64,000 nt of DNA, taken from positions 11,198,061 to 11,262,060 of the forward strand of contig NW_022098004.1 of NCBI RefSeq assembly GCF_002288925.2, in the 5' to 3' direction. The position numbers and the translations under genes were made by a program. The stretch is from Delphinapterus leucas. Lineage: Eukaryota > Chordata > Mammalia > Artiodactyla > Monodontidae. Below are positions 47,285 through 59,205 of this stretch, one piece after another; the stretch's first letter is position 1; the number at the start of each line of letters is the position of its first letter. Under the pieces are notes generated by a model. It was not told the DNA's origin and did no database searches. It saw nothing but the letters and a program-made list of their open reading frames with translations.

Positions 47285-47659
47285 TGGATGCTGTGGTATT
47301 CATTGCAGCACTATTTATAATAACAAAATGGTGATAGCAACTTAAAGGTCTAGCAGAAGGAGATTAACTAAATTATTATACGACCATAGTACAAATCCTC
47401 TGCTACCATTCAAATTAAGTTTTTCAAAGATACTTAATAATATAGGAATATATCTCATTATTTACATGTTGTGAAAGAATTAAGTAAATGTTTTTCCATA
47501 TAATGGAAAATTATATAGAGTTAAAATATTGTTCCTTAAGATTAGTTATTAACATGGAGGAATGTTTATGATACTGTGTTAAAAAAAAAAAGCATAATGT
47601 TCACTCGAACAGCATACCTATACACACATCAGACTAATCCTGGAAAGAAATATATGGCA
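47285..47659 (+). mobile_element. Old L1 (L1M/HAL1-type), left part
   Basis: 'attcattgcagcactattta', then 'ggagattaactaaattatta' and 'aacatggaggaatgtttatg' follow an old L1 ORF2 end in plus orientation. Continues past the SINE at 47660-48011. Confidence 0.55.
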
Positions 47660-48011
47660 GGGCTTCCCTGGTGGTTCAGTGGTTAAGAATCCGCCTGCCA
47701 AAGCAGGGGACATGGGTTTGAGCCCTAGTCCGGGAAGATCCCACATGCCACGGAGCAACTAAGCCCGTGCACCACAACTACTGAGCCTGTGCTCTAGAGC
47801 CCAAGAGCCACAACTACGAGCCCTCATGCCACAACTACTGAAGCCTGCGTGCCTAGAGCCTGTGCTCCGCAATAAGAGCAGCCACCGCAGTGAGAAGCCC
47901 ACACACCCCAATGAAGAGTAGCCCTCACTCGCTGCAACTAGAGAAAGCCCACGCACAGCAACAAAGACCCAACGCAGCCAAAAATAAATCAAATAAATTT
48001 ATTTAAAAAAA
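47660..48011 (+). mobile_element. CHR-1-type long SINE
   Basis: Plus-strand long SINE with 'caactactgagcctgtgctc' units and an A-rich tail of AAAT steps. It splits the surrounding old L1. The 77-codon minus frame at 47759-47992 is SINE-derived. Confidence 0.92.
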
Positions 48012-48135
48012 GATATGACAATGTTAAACACTGCTTTAACATGAGTGGTGAGGCTATGCATATATTTTTTTCTTTTTTTCCCTCCTTTTTATATAGTTGA
48101 AAGTTTCTATAATGGAAAAGCATAATCTTTATGGT
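48012..48135 (+). mobile_element. Old L1 (L1M/HAL1-type), right part
   Basis: T-rich 3' end with 'gaaagtttctataatggaaa', continuing the fragment left of the SINE. Confidence 0.5.
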
Positions 48136-48322
48136 AGAAATACACATATTTCTAAGAATAAATACAAGTGCTGTAGTGACTTCAAGTAAAATGAGAGTTG
48201 GGGACGTTTCCTTGGCTTTGGCATTTAGAAGGTAATTGAAGAACTTAGCCAGAACATTTTCAGTGAAGTTGATGGGGGTAGAAGTCAGTTTCCTGTAGAT
48301 TAAAATTAAAAATGGGAAGCTA

Positions 48323-48534
48323 GGGCTTCCCTGGTGGTGCAGTGGTTGAGAGTCCGCCTGACGATGCAGGGGACACGGGTTCGTGCCACGGTCCGGGAAG
48401 ATGCCACATGCCGCGGAGCGGCTGGGCCGGTGAGCCATGGCCGCTGAGCCTGCGCGTCCGGAGCCTGTGCTCCGCAAAGGGAGAGGCCACAACAGTGAGA
48501 GGCCCGCGTACTGCAAAAAAAAAAAAAAAAAGGG
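48323..48534 (+). mobile_element. CHR-2-type SINE
   Basis: Plus-strand copy with head 'gggcttccctggtggtgcag' and an A-tail of about 17 followed by G's. 'gggaagcta' is duplicated at 48314-48322 and 48535-48543. Confidence 0.95.
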
Positions 48535-48543
48535 GGGAAGCTA

Positions 48544-49769
48544 AGTGTGTTAGTGAAGTTAAACCCTATTTCAAAACAGCTTGGCTACGAAAGGAAGGCG
48601 CAAGATGCAACAGTAGCTAAAGAGGGATATTAGGTTAGAAAAAGGCTATATCTATATACTTAATGGGAGATATGAGAGGATACTTAGGCGCTGTATGAAG
48701 TCGGTAGAAAAGCAAACGTTTTGAGTATAGGTTAAAAGCCTCAATTTTCTCTCCGAAAAAGGAGGGGAGATGATCAGCAGAGAGAAGTGGCTGGTGGCAG
48801 GGTCGGTTTTGTGAGGGGAATGATGAAGAATCATAATCATTGCTGTGATGAGCCGCACCAGGTAGCTGACCAATGAGCGTAACAATATTACTGAGCAGAG
48901 TTGGAGTCCAGCTGCTGCTGGGTTCCCAGAAAGCCTGCTGACACCAATCTACTCAATTGTGTGATTTAATCACAGTCCGCAGGGGTCTGGGTACGGAGCA
49001 GAAACGGTGGAGAGCTGCGCCGATTCAGAGTTGAAAAATTAGAAGTTTTGGTAGGAAAATGGGACAAAAATTATAACTCCTATGCACCTTCAGTGACATG
49101 GGAGCCGAGGGACTTGGGGTGGGAATAATTACTTTATAAAGGAGTCGAGGTCTAGCACCCAGATCAGGTCATTGACAGCACCCTCAAGCGCAGGCTGATG
49201 AACTCTGGTCACTGGGCAATCTTGGGGTCTCTCAGTTGCTAACTGGTCTAGTTCGTTATCATCGCTTAGTTGGCAGGGTTTTATTGTAAACAGGATCTGC
49301 CCAGGGAGTATTTTCCAGGCTTGCTTTCATGTATTTATTTTTCTTTAGTTTCTTAGAGGGTGGTTTCTTTCGTGGGGGGGTGGGGTGTTGGTTTTGGTTT
49401 TGGGTTTTGTTTGTTTTTGAGTAAGAGAAGAAAGAGTGTATAGCATCACATATGAATTAGTGCTCATTGACTACTGAGAAGAGAGTTGCTCAGATGGAGC
49501 TGGTGAGTTCTCCCTGTGGTCTGTGCAGGTAATGGGGGCTTCCAGAAGGATCATGGTATAACTAATAATAGATCCTGTGGGTTTTAAAAAATTAGCCATG
49601 TCCTGTAAATAAAATTAATAAATGTTTCATAAGCAAGTGGGGAAAAAAGGAAAATACTATGTATACTTTAATATTTTCAAATAAATATTGGTACTAAATT
49701 TCCACAAATAGCTAGAATGTGTCTTGGAAAATGTTTCCAAAAGCAAGCACGTTTTAAGAGAGCTTAATA
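48544..49769. other. Unannotated stretch
   Basis: G-rich and T-rich run near 49370-49425. Nothing recognised otherwise. Confidence 0.45.
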
Positions 49770-49950
49770 ATGATGATGATCTTTATTGAGCATACGCACT
49801 GCTTGGCACTGTTCTAGGTGCTTTCCATGTATTGTGTCATTTAATCTTTTCCTTAATCCTATCAAATAAGTATTATTATTGTCGTTATTTAAAGGAAAAT
49901 AAACTAAAATAGAGGTAAATTCTCGTGGTCGACATTATACATCCTCTACC
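49770..49950 (-). repeat. MIR SINE, antisense
   Basis: 'tttattgagcatacgcactg', 'ttggcactgttctaggtgct' and 'tgtcatttaatcttttcctt' are the antisense MIR order. Confidence 0.7.
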
Positions 49951-50781
49951 ACCTAACCATCCCTACCGTGTGCAGGAGTTCATGTGTCATTATTTGTTAC
50001 ACTTACAATATGGTAATGTTAAATTTTATGGTTTCCAAAAATGATCAGATTTTTTATCCACTTATCCAGTGGGATTCATTGTTTTTGCTTTCTGACATCA
50101 TGTTTTTACACTGAACTTCTTTTATATCTAGAGGCATACAGTTTCAAAAACTGAATTGATACAGGCAGCAAAATCTAATGATTGTGTCAATGTCATTAAT
50201 TGAATGGTAAAGTTAACCTGATATATCTCTTAATAAAGAAAAAGAGTCTCTACCAAAACTCATTAATGCTAAATATTTAAAATATGATCATGAATACTTT
50301 CCAACATTGACCATAAAATGGGATTGTATTTTGTTTGCTTCTGATTTTTCCTATTTTGATCCATCTTATCTTTGAAGTTTCATTGAATTTTAAGGTACAT
50401 CATGCACCCATTATTTTCTAAGCGCCATTGAGCATAGCTGTTGGATTTTTAAAAAATACATTTCTAAGGAGAAACTTGAAGTGTATGTTTTAGTTTACTT
50501 TTATTATCCCTATATCTAAATTACTTTCCTGACAAGCGCATGGAAAATATATAACAATTTAGGCTTTAAGGAAGTTTTGTGAGTACAAAGTAAATACGAC
50601 CTAACACAGACTAATGTAGTTTTTATCACCATTCTCCATGAGGGGTAATAAAATTTATCTAAACTGGTGTCAACCTTAAAAATAACAGTTATTTTACCAG
50701 TAAAAATGTTTTTTGGGGGGAATAGCAGAGAACTGCAATTGGGGACAAGCATGCTATAGTGAAAACTATAGGCAAGTCCAA
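49951..50781. other. Unannotated AT-rich stretch
   Basis: The 90-codon minus frame at 50516-50788 has no support. Confidence 0.4.
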
Positions 50782-50838
50782 CAAACAAAGGAGAAGACCG
50801 TTATTTGATAGAGAAAAAAGAGGAAGTTAGGAAGGGTT
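50782..50838 (+). repeat. Unnamed dispersed repeat, copy C, left part
   Basis: 'ggagaagaccgttatttgat' and 'agaggaagttaggaagggt' correspond to the start of copies A and B at 28257 and 31222. Interrupted by a SINE. Confidence 0.45.
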
Positions 50839-51038
50839 TTTTTTTTGCGGTACGCGGGCCTCTCACCGTTGCGGCCTCTCCCGTTGTGGAGCACAGGCTC
50901 CGGACGTGCAGGCCCAGCGGCCATGGCTCAGGGGCCCAGCCGCTCCGCGGCATGTGGGATCTTTGCAGACCGGGGAACGAACCCGTGTCCCCTGCACCGG
51001 CAGGCGGACTCTCAACCACTGCGCCACCAGGGAAGCCC
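50839..51038 (-). mobile_element. CHR-2-type SINE
   Basis: Minus-strand copy with short T-run tail at the left and reverse head at the right, inserted inside copy C of the unnamed repeat. 'gaagggtt' flanks it (50831-50838 and 51040-51047). Four overlapping frames here are SINE-derived. Confidence 0.95.
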
Positions 51039-51290
51039 AGAAGGGTTGTTTTGAATGAAAGTCCACTGGGGAAAAGAGAGTCAGGGTGATGATGGTTTCT
51101 TATTGGCTGAGTTGCTGGGGTAGTGGATTTCTTATAGGAGACAAAATGTACACCTTTTCTTGTTGGGGCCTGTAATTGACGACTCTTCCTATAATTGATG
51201 TCACATGGCACCACGTGGGAGCTCCCCTTTCTGGCCTCCCAACCCCATTTTAGTGCGGTTTCCCTTTATTAAGTTTCACATTGGAGAAGA
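51039..51290 (+). repeat. Unnamed dispersed repeat, copy C, right part
   Basis: 'tttcttattggctgagttgc', 'cacctttt', 'agctcccctttctggcctcc', 'aaccccattttagtgcggtt' and 'tccctttattaagttt' are collinear with the right halves of copies A and B, at lower similarity. Confidence 0.5.
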
Positions 51291-51915
51291 GTAATTGATC
51301 CGGTCTCCAAAATTAGAACTGGCCCATTATTGGGAAACACTGAGTTAATTTTCCGTCAAATTTTATGAATTCGCCCTGCACCTTGTCCTGACCTAATTCA
51401 GCATGTATTCCCTGTAAGCAGGTCCCTACTAGAAGACTGTTAGCAGGATTTCCCTAGACAACTGTGCATTTATCACAAGAGGGAAAGAAATGTTTAAAAA
51501 GAAAACTTTTCTTCGGAGAGCATTTCAGTAGGACCATGACTTCCTAATATGATCTCATCTGCTCTGAAAGTTCCCTTTGACAAGAAATAAAGCCATCTCT
51601 GAACTCCCTGTGACCACTCATGTTCGCCCGTCCAAAGACTTACTCTTAGAGTGTTAGTTTATCTTGAAACGGATGAGCTCAGCTGATCCTTCACTGGACG
51701 GTAATGCCAAAATCTCCTCTGCTGCAGCCACACTTCCTGCGCTCATAGTTCCTTATGAAGGTTCTCTCATCTCCCACTCAATACTATTAATTCTCCCTTC
51801 TGACTGTATCACTAACTCGGTATTCAAATAACCTGAGTTTAGATTCTAGACCTGTCACTATCACCTGCATGATTTGGGGCAAATAACTTATGTGACCTTC
51901 AATATTCAAATCAAA
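51291..51915. other. Unannotated stretch
   Basis: Ends with wording that may be MIR ('taacctgagtttagattcta', 'ggggcaaataacttatgtga'), diverged. Confidence 0.4.
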
Positions 51916-51928
51916 ATATAGTGCTTAA

Positions 51929-52125
51929 GGGCTTCCCTGGTGGCGCAGTGGTTGAGAGTCTGCCTGCCGATGCAGGGAACACGGGTTCGTGCCCCGGTCC
52001 GGGAGGATCCTACATGCCGCAGAGCGGCTGGGCCCGTGAGCCATGGCCGCTGAGCCTGCGCGTCCGGAGCCTGTGCTCCGCAAAGGGAGAGGCCACAACA
52101 GTGAGAGGCCCGCGTACTGCAAAAA

Positions 52126-52172
<47 letters not shown>

Positions 52173-52174
52173 AT
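51929..52174 (+). mobile_element. CHR-2-type SINE with (AAAT)n-tail and perfect target-site duplication
   Basis: Plus-strand copy whose A-tail has expanded into about 13 AAAT units (52122-52174). The 13-bp duplication 'atatagtgcttaa' is perfect at 51916-51928 and 52175-52187. Very little divergence in its head suggests a young insertion. Confidence 0.96.
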
Positions 52175-52187
52175 ATATAGTGCTTAA

Positions 52188-53270
52188 TTAAAACGGATGA
52201 TTTGAGGATTAAAATAGATGTTGCGAGGGAAGATTCCTTCTTGATACTTGCTATTATCATTACATATAATTAGGGAGGCTATAAAATAAATGCAAACTGG
52301 AAAGGACAGAAATGTGAAGTTGTGGTATATAGGAGAGATATTACATTGAAATTTTTAAAAATTCACAGTCACAACAAAACCCCTGAGACACAGAAAAGAT
52401 ACATACATTAATAAATTATATAATTAATAGGTTGATGTTCTAGTCCACTAAAATTAATCTTTACATCTGAGGAAGAAGACAGAACAGCTGCAGCAGAAGC
52501 CTGCAATAAACAAATGGCAAGAGTAATGGAATCAATTCATCTACCTTCCCCTTATTCCTCATGCCCCTTCCTTGAGAGGAATTGATGCTGAGGGAGTCAT
52601 CTACATTGGAAACTCTTCCTTAGCAATTGCAGATAAACGAGGCATTACAGTAAATATTCATATGATTTCCGTCATGAATATAGGAACAACATTGGATCAG
52701 AGGTTTTGGGGAAGAAAATAAGGCATAGCAGGTTTTTTTGTTTTTTTTTTCCAAATAAGTTTTAGGAGGAGAATAAATAATTTGCACAAATACTATGTCC
52801 CAAGGCTGAAATTGAGCTTATTTTAGCAACTGTATTACTATTACTGTATTACTATTGAGTGGAGTTCAGAAATCCAAGCCAAACCTTATTTACACAAGGC
52901 AATCCTGAGCCATTTATAACAGCATTGCTACCAGAACTTCCCTAAAAAGACGCAAGACCATGTATTCATTTGAGAAAAATGCCTGGAATATTGTTTAGCT
53001 TTGCTCCTCCCACCCCATTCCAAATATGCTGAGTTTATTCTTGGAGGCAAAAAAAAAAAATCAAAACTTTCATTTATTTTCTACCAATAGATTCAGCAGT
53101 GCTATCCCATGTCCTTCTAGATTCTATTAATGGCTACTTTTAAATGTCTTTTAAATTCCCACAAAAGCAGGAACTAACCAAAATGAACCACAGAGTAAAG
53201 AGATAACACCTAGGACTGTAGTCAGATTTCCATTAGGCAACTTGTCTACTTTGCGTTACCCCATCTTTTT
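52188..53270. other. Unannotated stretch with one open segment
   Basis: 52474-52580 contains an open plus-strand frame with coding-like wording; see findings. Otherwise AT-rich and unrecognised. Confidence 0.4.
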
Positions 53271-53353
53271 TATTAATTTTTTTTTAGTTGAAGTATGTAT
53301 AGTTAATTTACAATGTTGTATTAGTTTTGAGTGTACGGCAGAGTGATTCAGTT

Positions 53354-53394
<41 letters not shown>

Positions 53395-53778
53395 CGTTTT
53401 CAGATTCTTTTCCATTATAGGTTATTACAAAATATTGAGTATAGTTCCCTGTGCTATACCGTAGGTCCTTGTTGTTTACCTATTTTGTATATAGTAGTGT
53501 GTATCTGCTAATCCCAAACTTCTAATTTATCCCTCCCCTGCTTCCCCCTTTGGTAACCAGAAGCTTGTTTTCTGTGTCTGTGAGTCTGTTTTGTATGTAA
53601 GTTCATTTGTACCATTTTTGTAGATTCCACAAATAAGTGATATCACATGATATTTGTCTCTCTGTCAGACTTACTTCATTTAGTGTGATAATCTCTAGGT
53701 CCATCCATGTTGCTGCAAATGGCATTATTTCATTCTTTTTTAATGGTTGAGTACTATTCCACTGTATGTGTGTGTGTG

Positions 53779-53812
<34 letters not shown>

Positions 53813-54029
53813 TATACACCACATCTTCTTTACTCATTCATCTACCAGTGGACATTTAGGCTGCTTCCATGTCTTGGCTGCTGTAAACAGTGCTGCAGTG
53901 AGCACTGGGGTGCACGCATCTTTTTGAATTAGACTTCTGTCTGGATGTACGCCCAGGAGTGGGATTGCAGGATCATATGGTAACTCTAGTTTTAGTTTTT
54001 TAAGGAACCTCCGTACTGTTCTCCATCAT
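53271..54029 (-). mobile_element. L1 LINE, 3' UTR and ORF2 end, antisense
   Basis: Same antisense order as 24541-25200, but longer: 'ttgaagtatgtatagttaat', 'gttccctgtgctataccgta', 'gaccatggttgagtactatt'-type sequence and 'gcccaggagtgggattgcag'. Two internal TA microsatellites (53356-53394 and 53766-53817) have expanded. 5'-truncated. Confidence 0.9.
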
Positions 54030-56344
54030 GTTTTTGATAACTTCTCTAGAAATAGGCCAGTTTTTAATGTTGAAAATTTTAATACAGGGTTTTATCTTTG
54101 GGAATTCTGTTCTCAACAGAACTGATTACTTCTACTAAATGGAACTATTCCTATAGTGTTAGAAAGAAATGTAGTGCTTTACTTTTCTAACATTCATTCT
54201 AAAGAAAAAGACTTGATCACAAAGGCTATTGTCATGCCATACATGCCATATGAACAGTAAATACTTTAACTTTTCTCTCATGAGCAATGAATATCTAGTC
54301 CCAGGTAAATGGCAATGTACCCAAAACCAATTCAGAATGACATCTGTTTTTCCCCTAAATTTAACTGATATTTAGAACTGCAAGTAGAATAATGATTGCA
54401 CTTTTATCTATAATTATTTTATGTAGGGATTAGACTTGTCTCTAATATGTTATATAATTATATATAATACAGCTGATATATAACTGATTTAAATAAATCT
54501 CAAATACTTGTCTATTAAAAGTATTTTAACTCAGGTGTATCAAAATACTCAGTCTGTTAATCCTACAGTTATGGTATTTATACTCATTAATATCAATTTG
54601 GTTCAGAAATATTTACCAAAAAATTATAGCATAATTATACCTAAGAATTAGTTTTTCAGTTACCTTCCTTAGTAACTGTGTCTTAACATTGCAGTGTTTA
54701 TGGTTTTCAAACACATCAGGGAAAATCTGCTGGTCATGGCAGAAAAAGTGTATAAAAAACTAACCATTTCTCTTCTAAGCACACTCATTTTATTCCTCAC
54801 CAATTTAGGAAGATTCCTAGGATTATCATTTTGTACCTTTCTGTAACATCTAATCCCTGCCTGAGAGAATCACACTTGTTATTTTACAAACTAACAGCTA
54901 TTCTGGAAATGTTAAATAAACAAATTTCAATATTAATTTAAAGTTTGATCCAGAGCTCTAAAAATTGTCCTGTGGCCATGTCCGTGTCTTTGTGAGAACT
55001 TCATAATACTATGAATATTTCTATTTGGTGAGCCTTTCCATCTTTTACTGGAGTATAAGTCCCTGCAGAGTATGAAAAGGACTGATCATTGGGTAAGCGA
55101 TCTTAAGCTATAAGATGCCCTTAACATGGCAGTTGGTATTTAATAATTACTCTATCAAAGTTCAGTTGAGAAAGATTTTTGTCTTTAACAGTCAAAGTGA
55201 TTTGGCTTTACTGAGTTTTATCATGATGAAATCTAGCATGTTGTTACTAGTAGAATTTCCTACAAATATTAAGATGAAGTCACTCAGATTCATTTAGATT
55301 CATTTATTCAAGTATCTATTGAGTACATACCATATACGTGTCACTGTTTAGGTGTTTAGGATATATTAACGATTCCTTACACCATGATAATATGTATTAA
55401 AGAGCAAGACAGATGATAAAATAGCCAATAAATTTATGGGATAGTAGACATTGATAAATTTGTGAATAATGAGAATAGTAAATCAGAATTAGTGTTTAGG
55501 AAATATAGAGTAGGGGATGAACTTGTATTAAAATTCTAAATATTTTGGACATAGTAGGACTTATTGCAAAGGTGATGCATTCTGGGAGAGAGCAATCCAC
55601 ACACTAGCAGGTAAAAGCACTCTATTTTTAGAATTACTAAACTTGTTTCTCTAAATACATGTGATCTTTAGACATCTCAGTTTTCCTTCTTAATGGCTTA
55701 AACCTTTTAGAGCAGTTTCTAGGAAAAGCCATTGCATATCTTTACATATCTATGAAAAGTCATTTTTATGTGAAGTCTCTGTATATCATACATCTAGTAT
55801 TTTCAAACCTGCTAGTAGCTATCTCTCAGTTGAAACTGCTGGATCATTTCCAACCTTGATTTACTAGGCAACTGATGTATATTTTTATATTCATTATGTA
55901 GTATAGATATTATGGACACCTCGATACCAGGTGGTATCAAATTATTGTTTCATCTGTAATACAGACCCACTCAAATTAGAGAATCTGTTATCACATCTTT
56001 TCATTATAATATTGCCATTAGTGTTTATTTTCCTGCATTTGTATAATTTTATTTTTCTTACTGTTTTGTTTAAGCTCTTTGCAAATCAAGGCAATAAATC
56101 TTTTGTGTCATGTGTTGCAAAATTTCCCCTGGTTTATCATTTATTATTTAGTTTGTCATTTAATATATCTGTATATAGAAAACAAAGTACACATGAATTT
56201 GGGTTTTTAAAATATTTTGTATGAGTTTATTCATTTTCTTCTGAGTATGGCTTTTAATACATTCTCTAAGATTGTGTCCTTTTGAACAAGTCTAAATTTA
56301 TAAACTAAATATGTAATGTAAAGTTTTTTGTTGTTGTTTTACAG
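54030..56344. other. Upstream of the first called exon; possible L2 piece
   Basis: AT-rich. 'ttcattt'-type start and 'agtatctattgagtacatac' at about 55305-55560 resemble antisense L2 3' end. No upstream exon of the gene at 56345 could be identified here. Confidence 0.4.
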
Positions 56345-56415
56345 ATTGAAACGTCCCACTCTGAAATGATTCTAGATACTAAGAGGAGACAAAACAAAGC
56401 CCCAGCTCCACGAAG
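56345..56415 (+). CDS. Candidate internal exon 1 of an unidentified gene
   Basis: A 71-bp segment preceded by a T-rich tract and 'ttttacag' and followed by 'gtatta'. It is open in only one frame from its first base: 23 codons plus two bases, including DTKRRQNKAPAPR. The other two frames hit stops almost at once. The two left-over bases (ag) combine with the first base of the segment at 59768 to make an AGT serine codon. The residues are basic and proline/alanine-rich near the end, a common feature of SH3-ligand or actin-regulator linkers, but I do not recognise the protein and would not name one. It must have an upstream exon ending in phase 0, which I could not find. An in-frame ATG at codon 8 exists, but the acceptor makes an internal exon more likely than a first one. 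Confidence 0.6.
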
Positions 56416-58941
56416 GTATTAATTTTTTAAATTTACAAATTCTCATTTCTTGTTTTACATTAGTCTACGGCAATTAAAGTCTATTGGAATTAAATACAAA
56501 TCTTAACAACATAGATAAATATCCTAAGAAAGGGCAAATAGTCATAGGGAAGTGCAACAAGAATAAGGGTCAAAATACGTTTTTCACTGGCAACGTGGAA
56601 GGATCGTGATGCTGGACCTCAGAAGCTCATCTACTAGTTACATAGTAAGTCACAGTCTCTCTGGTCCTTAGCTTTCCCACTAGTAAAACAGGAAAGTAGG
56701 ACTGTCTCACTGGTTCCAAGCGATGTTTGGAAGACGCTCTAGAGTTTAGAAAAACACTGAAAGGGTCTGTGAAGCCAAAATTAAGCTTTGTATTCAACCT
56801 TACCTATCACTAGAACCTCAGATTAACTCTAAGAGCTGAAAAATAAAAACGAACTTCAGAGTGTCAGATTTCCTGTTTCCATCCAATATAAGCCAACTGC
56901 AAGTAAATATACCGTGAAATGGGCTTATGCGTCTGCATGTGTAAATTGAGTGTTTCCATAAACATCTAACGACTATTAAAAATGTTCTAAATCACACACC
57001 TGTGGGATAGTCAGAAAAGTCCTTTGATCCTGATGTAATTATTTACATAAAGGAACAGATTGGCTTTGCTAGATTCACTGACTTATAAACTCTGTCTCTA
57101 CATTTCTGTCATTTCAAGGCTTTCTTGATTAAGATGTAGAAAGGAATTAAGTTTATTCAAGTTGGATTAATGAAACGCTGATTTCAATAGTGTTATTCTG
57201 TAATATTTAGTATTTCTTTGCTTCTCCTTCACTTTTTAAAAATTCTTTGTCCTTACTCAAGTTAAATATATGATTCTTTTATAGAAAGTACGCATGCGGC
57301 TACTTTGTATCTGTTGCAGTGTTTTGAAATTATGGTTTCATTATCCCTTGGCCTGTTTTTTTACAGTGAAAAATATGTGTATCACCATCATTATAAGCTT
57401 TGGAGGCTTTGGAACACTATTGAGACTGAAGTGCTATGCTTGCACAAAAAAAAATTGATTCTAACAAATGGCGTGCTCTGAATTTTCCTTTCTACTGACT
57501 TTTTATTCATTTTAAAAATTCTCACGTGGTGTTCTGAAGCAGTTAACAATCAATCATAGGGCTGAATTCAGCTTTGCAAATATATTAAAAGAAATTATCA
57601 GGCATTTCAGTTCATCTAGAAATATCACCCACCCAAGGGGCGGGCAATAAACCTTTGCTAGCCAGTGTTAACAGTAGGAGCAAAAAGGATTGAATCAGTA
57701 TTATTGATTTCCATTTGCCAAGCACAAAATTGTACTCTCTCTGAGAGGAACTATTTGTAAACTTCTTGGAACATAGCTACCTTTGTATTCATTACTTACT
57801 AAGACCTATAAGACCTTAGTAATATTGCATAAATACCACCGTGCTTGAGCTTACGTGATGTGCCTTGCTTAAACGCATACACTTAAGACATTGATGGTGT
57901 TGTTTAAACATTGGCTCTGGGAAACAGTGCCCTGGGAGTACCTTCATTGAGATCCAAAGTATAAATGCTATATACCGTCAGGACCTGCTGTCACCTTTGG
58001 ATGAAAAGAAATGTGTTGGCTTTCTGAAGTGTCTCCAGTGCAATTTCATGGCTCACCATGAACAGCACCCCAAATGATGACTTACGACGTCTCCGTCCAT
58101 GGGTGGCGGTTTACAGATCACTGCTTACGTGTTGCCTCAAGTTCTAAATGTTATTAATCAGCTTGTAACTAAGAAAAGCTTTCAGTGGGTTGTGTCTTCC
58201 TGACAACGTGTTCTATAATAATTGTGGAAAATATCACACCGCCTTTGGGTTTTCCGGAGACTGACGTTTCTGCATTGCTATTGTGCAGAATATTTGCTTA
58301 GCCACACTTTTCCTATAAACCGTCACACTGAACTTTGGGTTTCAAATCAAAGAATGACGAGGAATAAGGCAGGTAGAAGTTACCTCAGACCCTTTTGTGC
58401 TTTGGCTTCACCTCTGTGAAAGTTTCTCAGACAGTAAGTAAGCCACTGGCTAAGTGAGCATCAGGAATTACTTGTCTGTTAGTCTATATTTTCAATTATC
58501 AGCAATAGTAAGAAGCCATATTTTATGCTCTTCTGAAAGAGTGGAAGACCTTTTAAATCTGAGTTAACGTGGACTCTTACTACACCCTACATATTTACTC
58601 ACGTCCCTACTGTTTAGACTTTCTGATGTTTTCTTTTTATATAAATTATTAATAAATTCTGCATGTTCAGAGACAATATCAGTGTCAGTAAATATAAAGG
58701 AGTTTTCTACACCTTTTGCTTAATATTTTCACTATTTTAATAAATACTTTATTTCCATGAAGAGGCCCAAATTTCAAATTAAATATGAACAATCAGGTAG
58801 GAATCGGTTTCCCTTTATAAGGCAAAAAACTAAATTTCGTAGATATAGACAGAAATAGCCACAGCCATGGATGCGGATACGGCTAGGCATTCATGTACAC
58901 CTTCAGGAGGGTAGACATAGTTCAGTGGAGTGTTTGGGTCA
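56416..58941 (+). other. First called intron, left part
   Basis: Intron sequence starting with 'gtattaattt'. I recognise no repeat. A short open plus-strand segment at about 57905-58080 includes LKCLQCNFMAHHEQHPK followed by a stop, with no splice donor; see findings. Confidence 0.5.
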
Positions 58942-58963
58942 TTTTTTTTTTTTTTTTTTTTTT
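58942..58963. repeat. Poly-T run
   Basis: About 22 consecutive T's, not adjacent to a SINE that I can see. Confidence 0.9.
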
Positions 58964-59002
58964 AGCTGAAACTGTTCTGGTTTCTATAGCTGTTCTGTTA
59001 CG

Positions 59003-59010
59003 TTACGTAA
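59003..59010. promoter_or_regulatory. TTACGTAA palindrome 1 (PAR-bZIP/NFIL3-type site)
   Basis: Exact 8-bp palindrome, the known consensus for DBP/TEF/HLF and NFIL3 (E4BP4) and a strong site for some C/EBP proteins. Function here is inferred from the sequence only. Confidence 0.5.
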
Positions 59011-59013
59011 ACT

Positions 59014-59205
59014 TTACGTAAACTTTGAAAGTTGCCTTTGTGATAGTGATTTCTATAATTCGTCTCTGTAGGGGCTGAAAATATCTAGACTGTAGAAGGA
59101 CTCAGAACATCCTCGTCCATTCCCTTCAGGATGTTTTAATGATTATGATGCAATTACAGATACAGTGTTTCCTTTTCCCTCTTGAAAGAAGTGTTACGTA
59201 AACTG
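59014..59205. repeat. Tandem duplication, copy 1 (period 192 bp)
   Basis: Bases 59014-59193 are identical, position by position, to 59206-59385. The unit starts with TTACGTAA (59014-59021), and the last 12 bases before copy 2, 'ttacgtaaactg', hold another (59194-59201). The duplication lies inside the first called intron. Confidence 0.97.
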
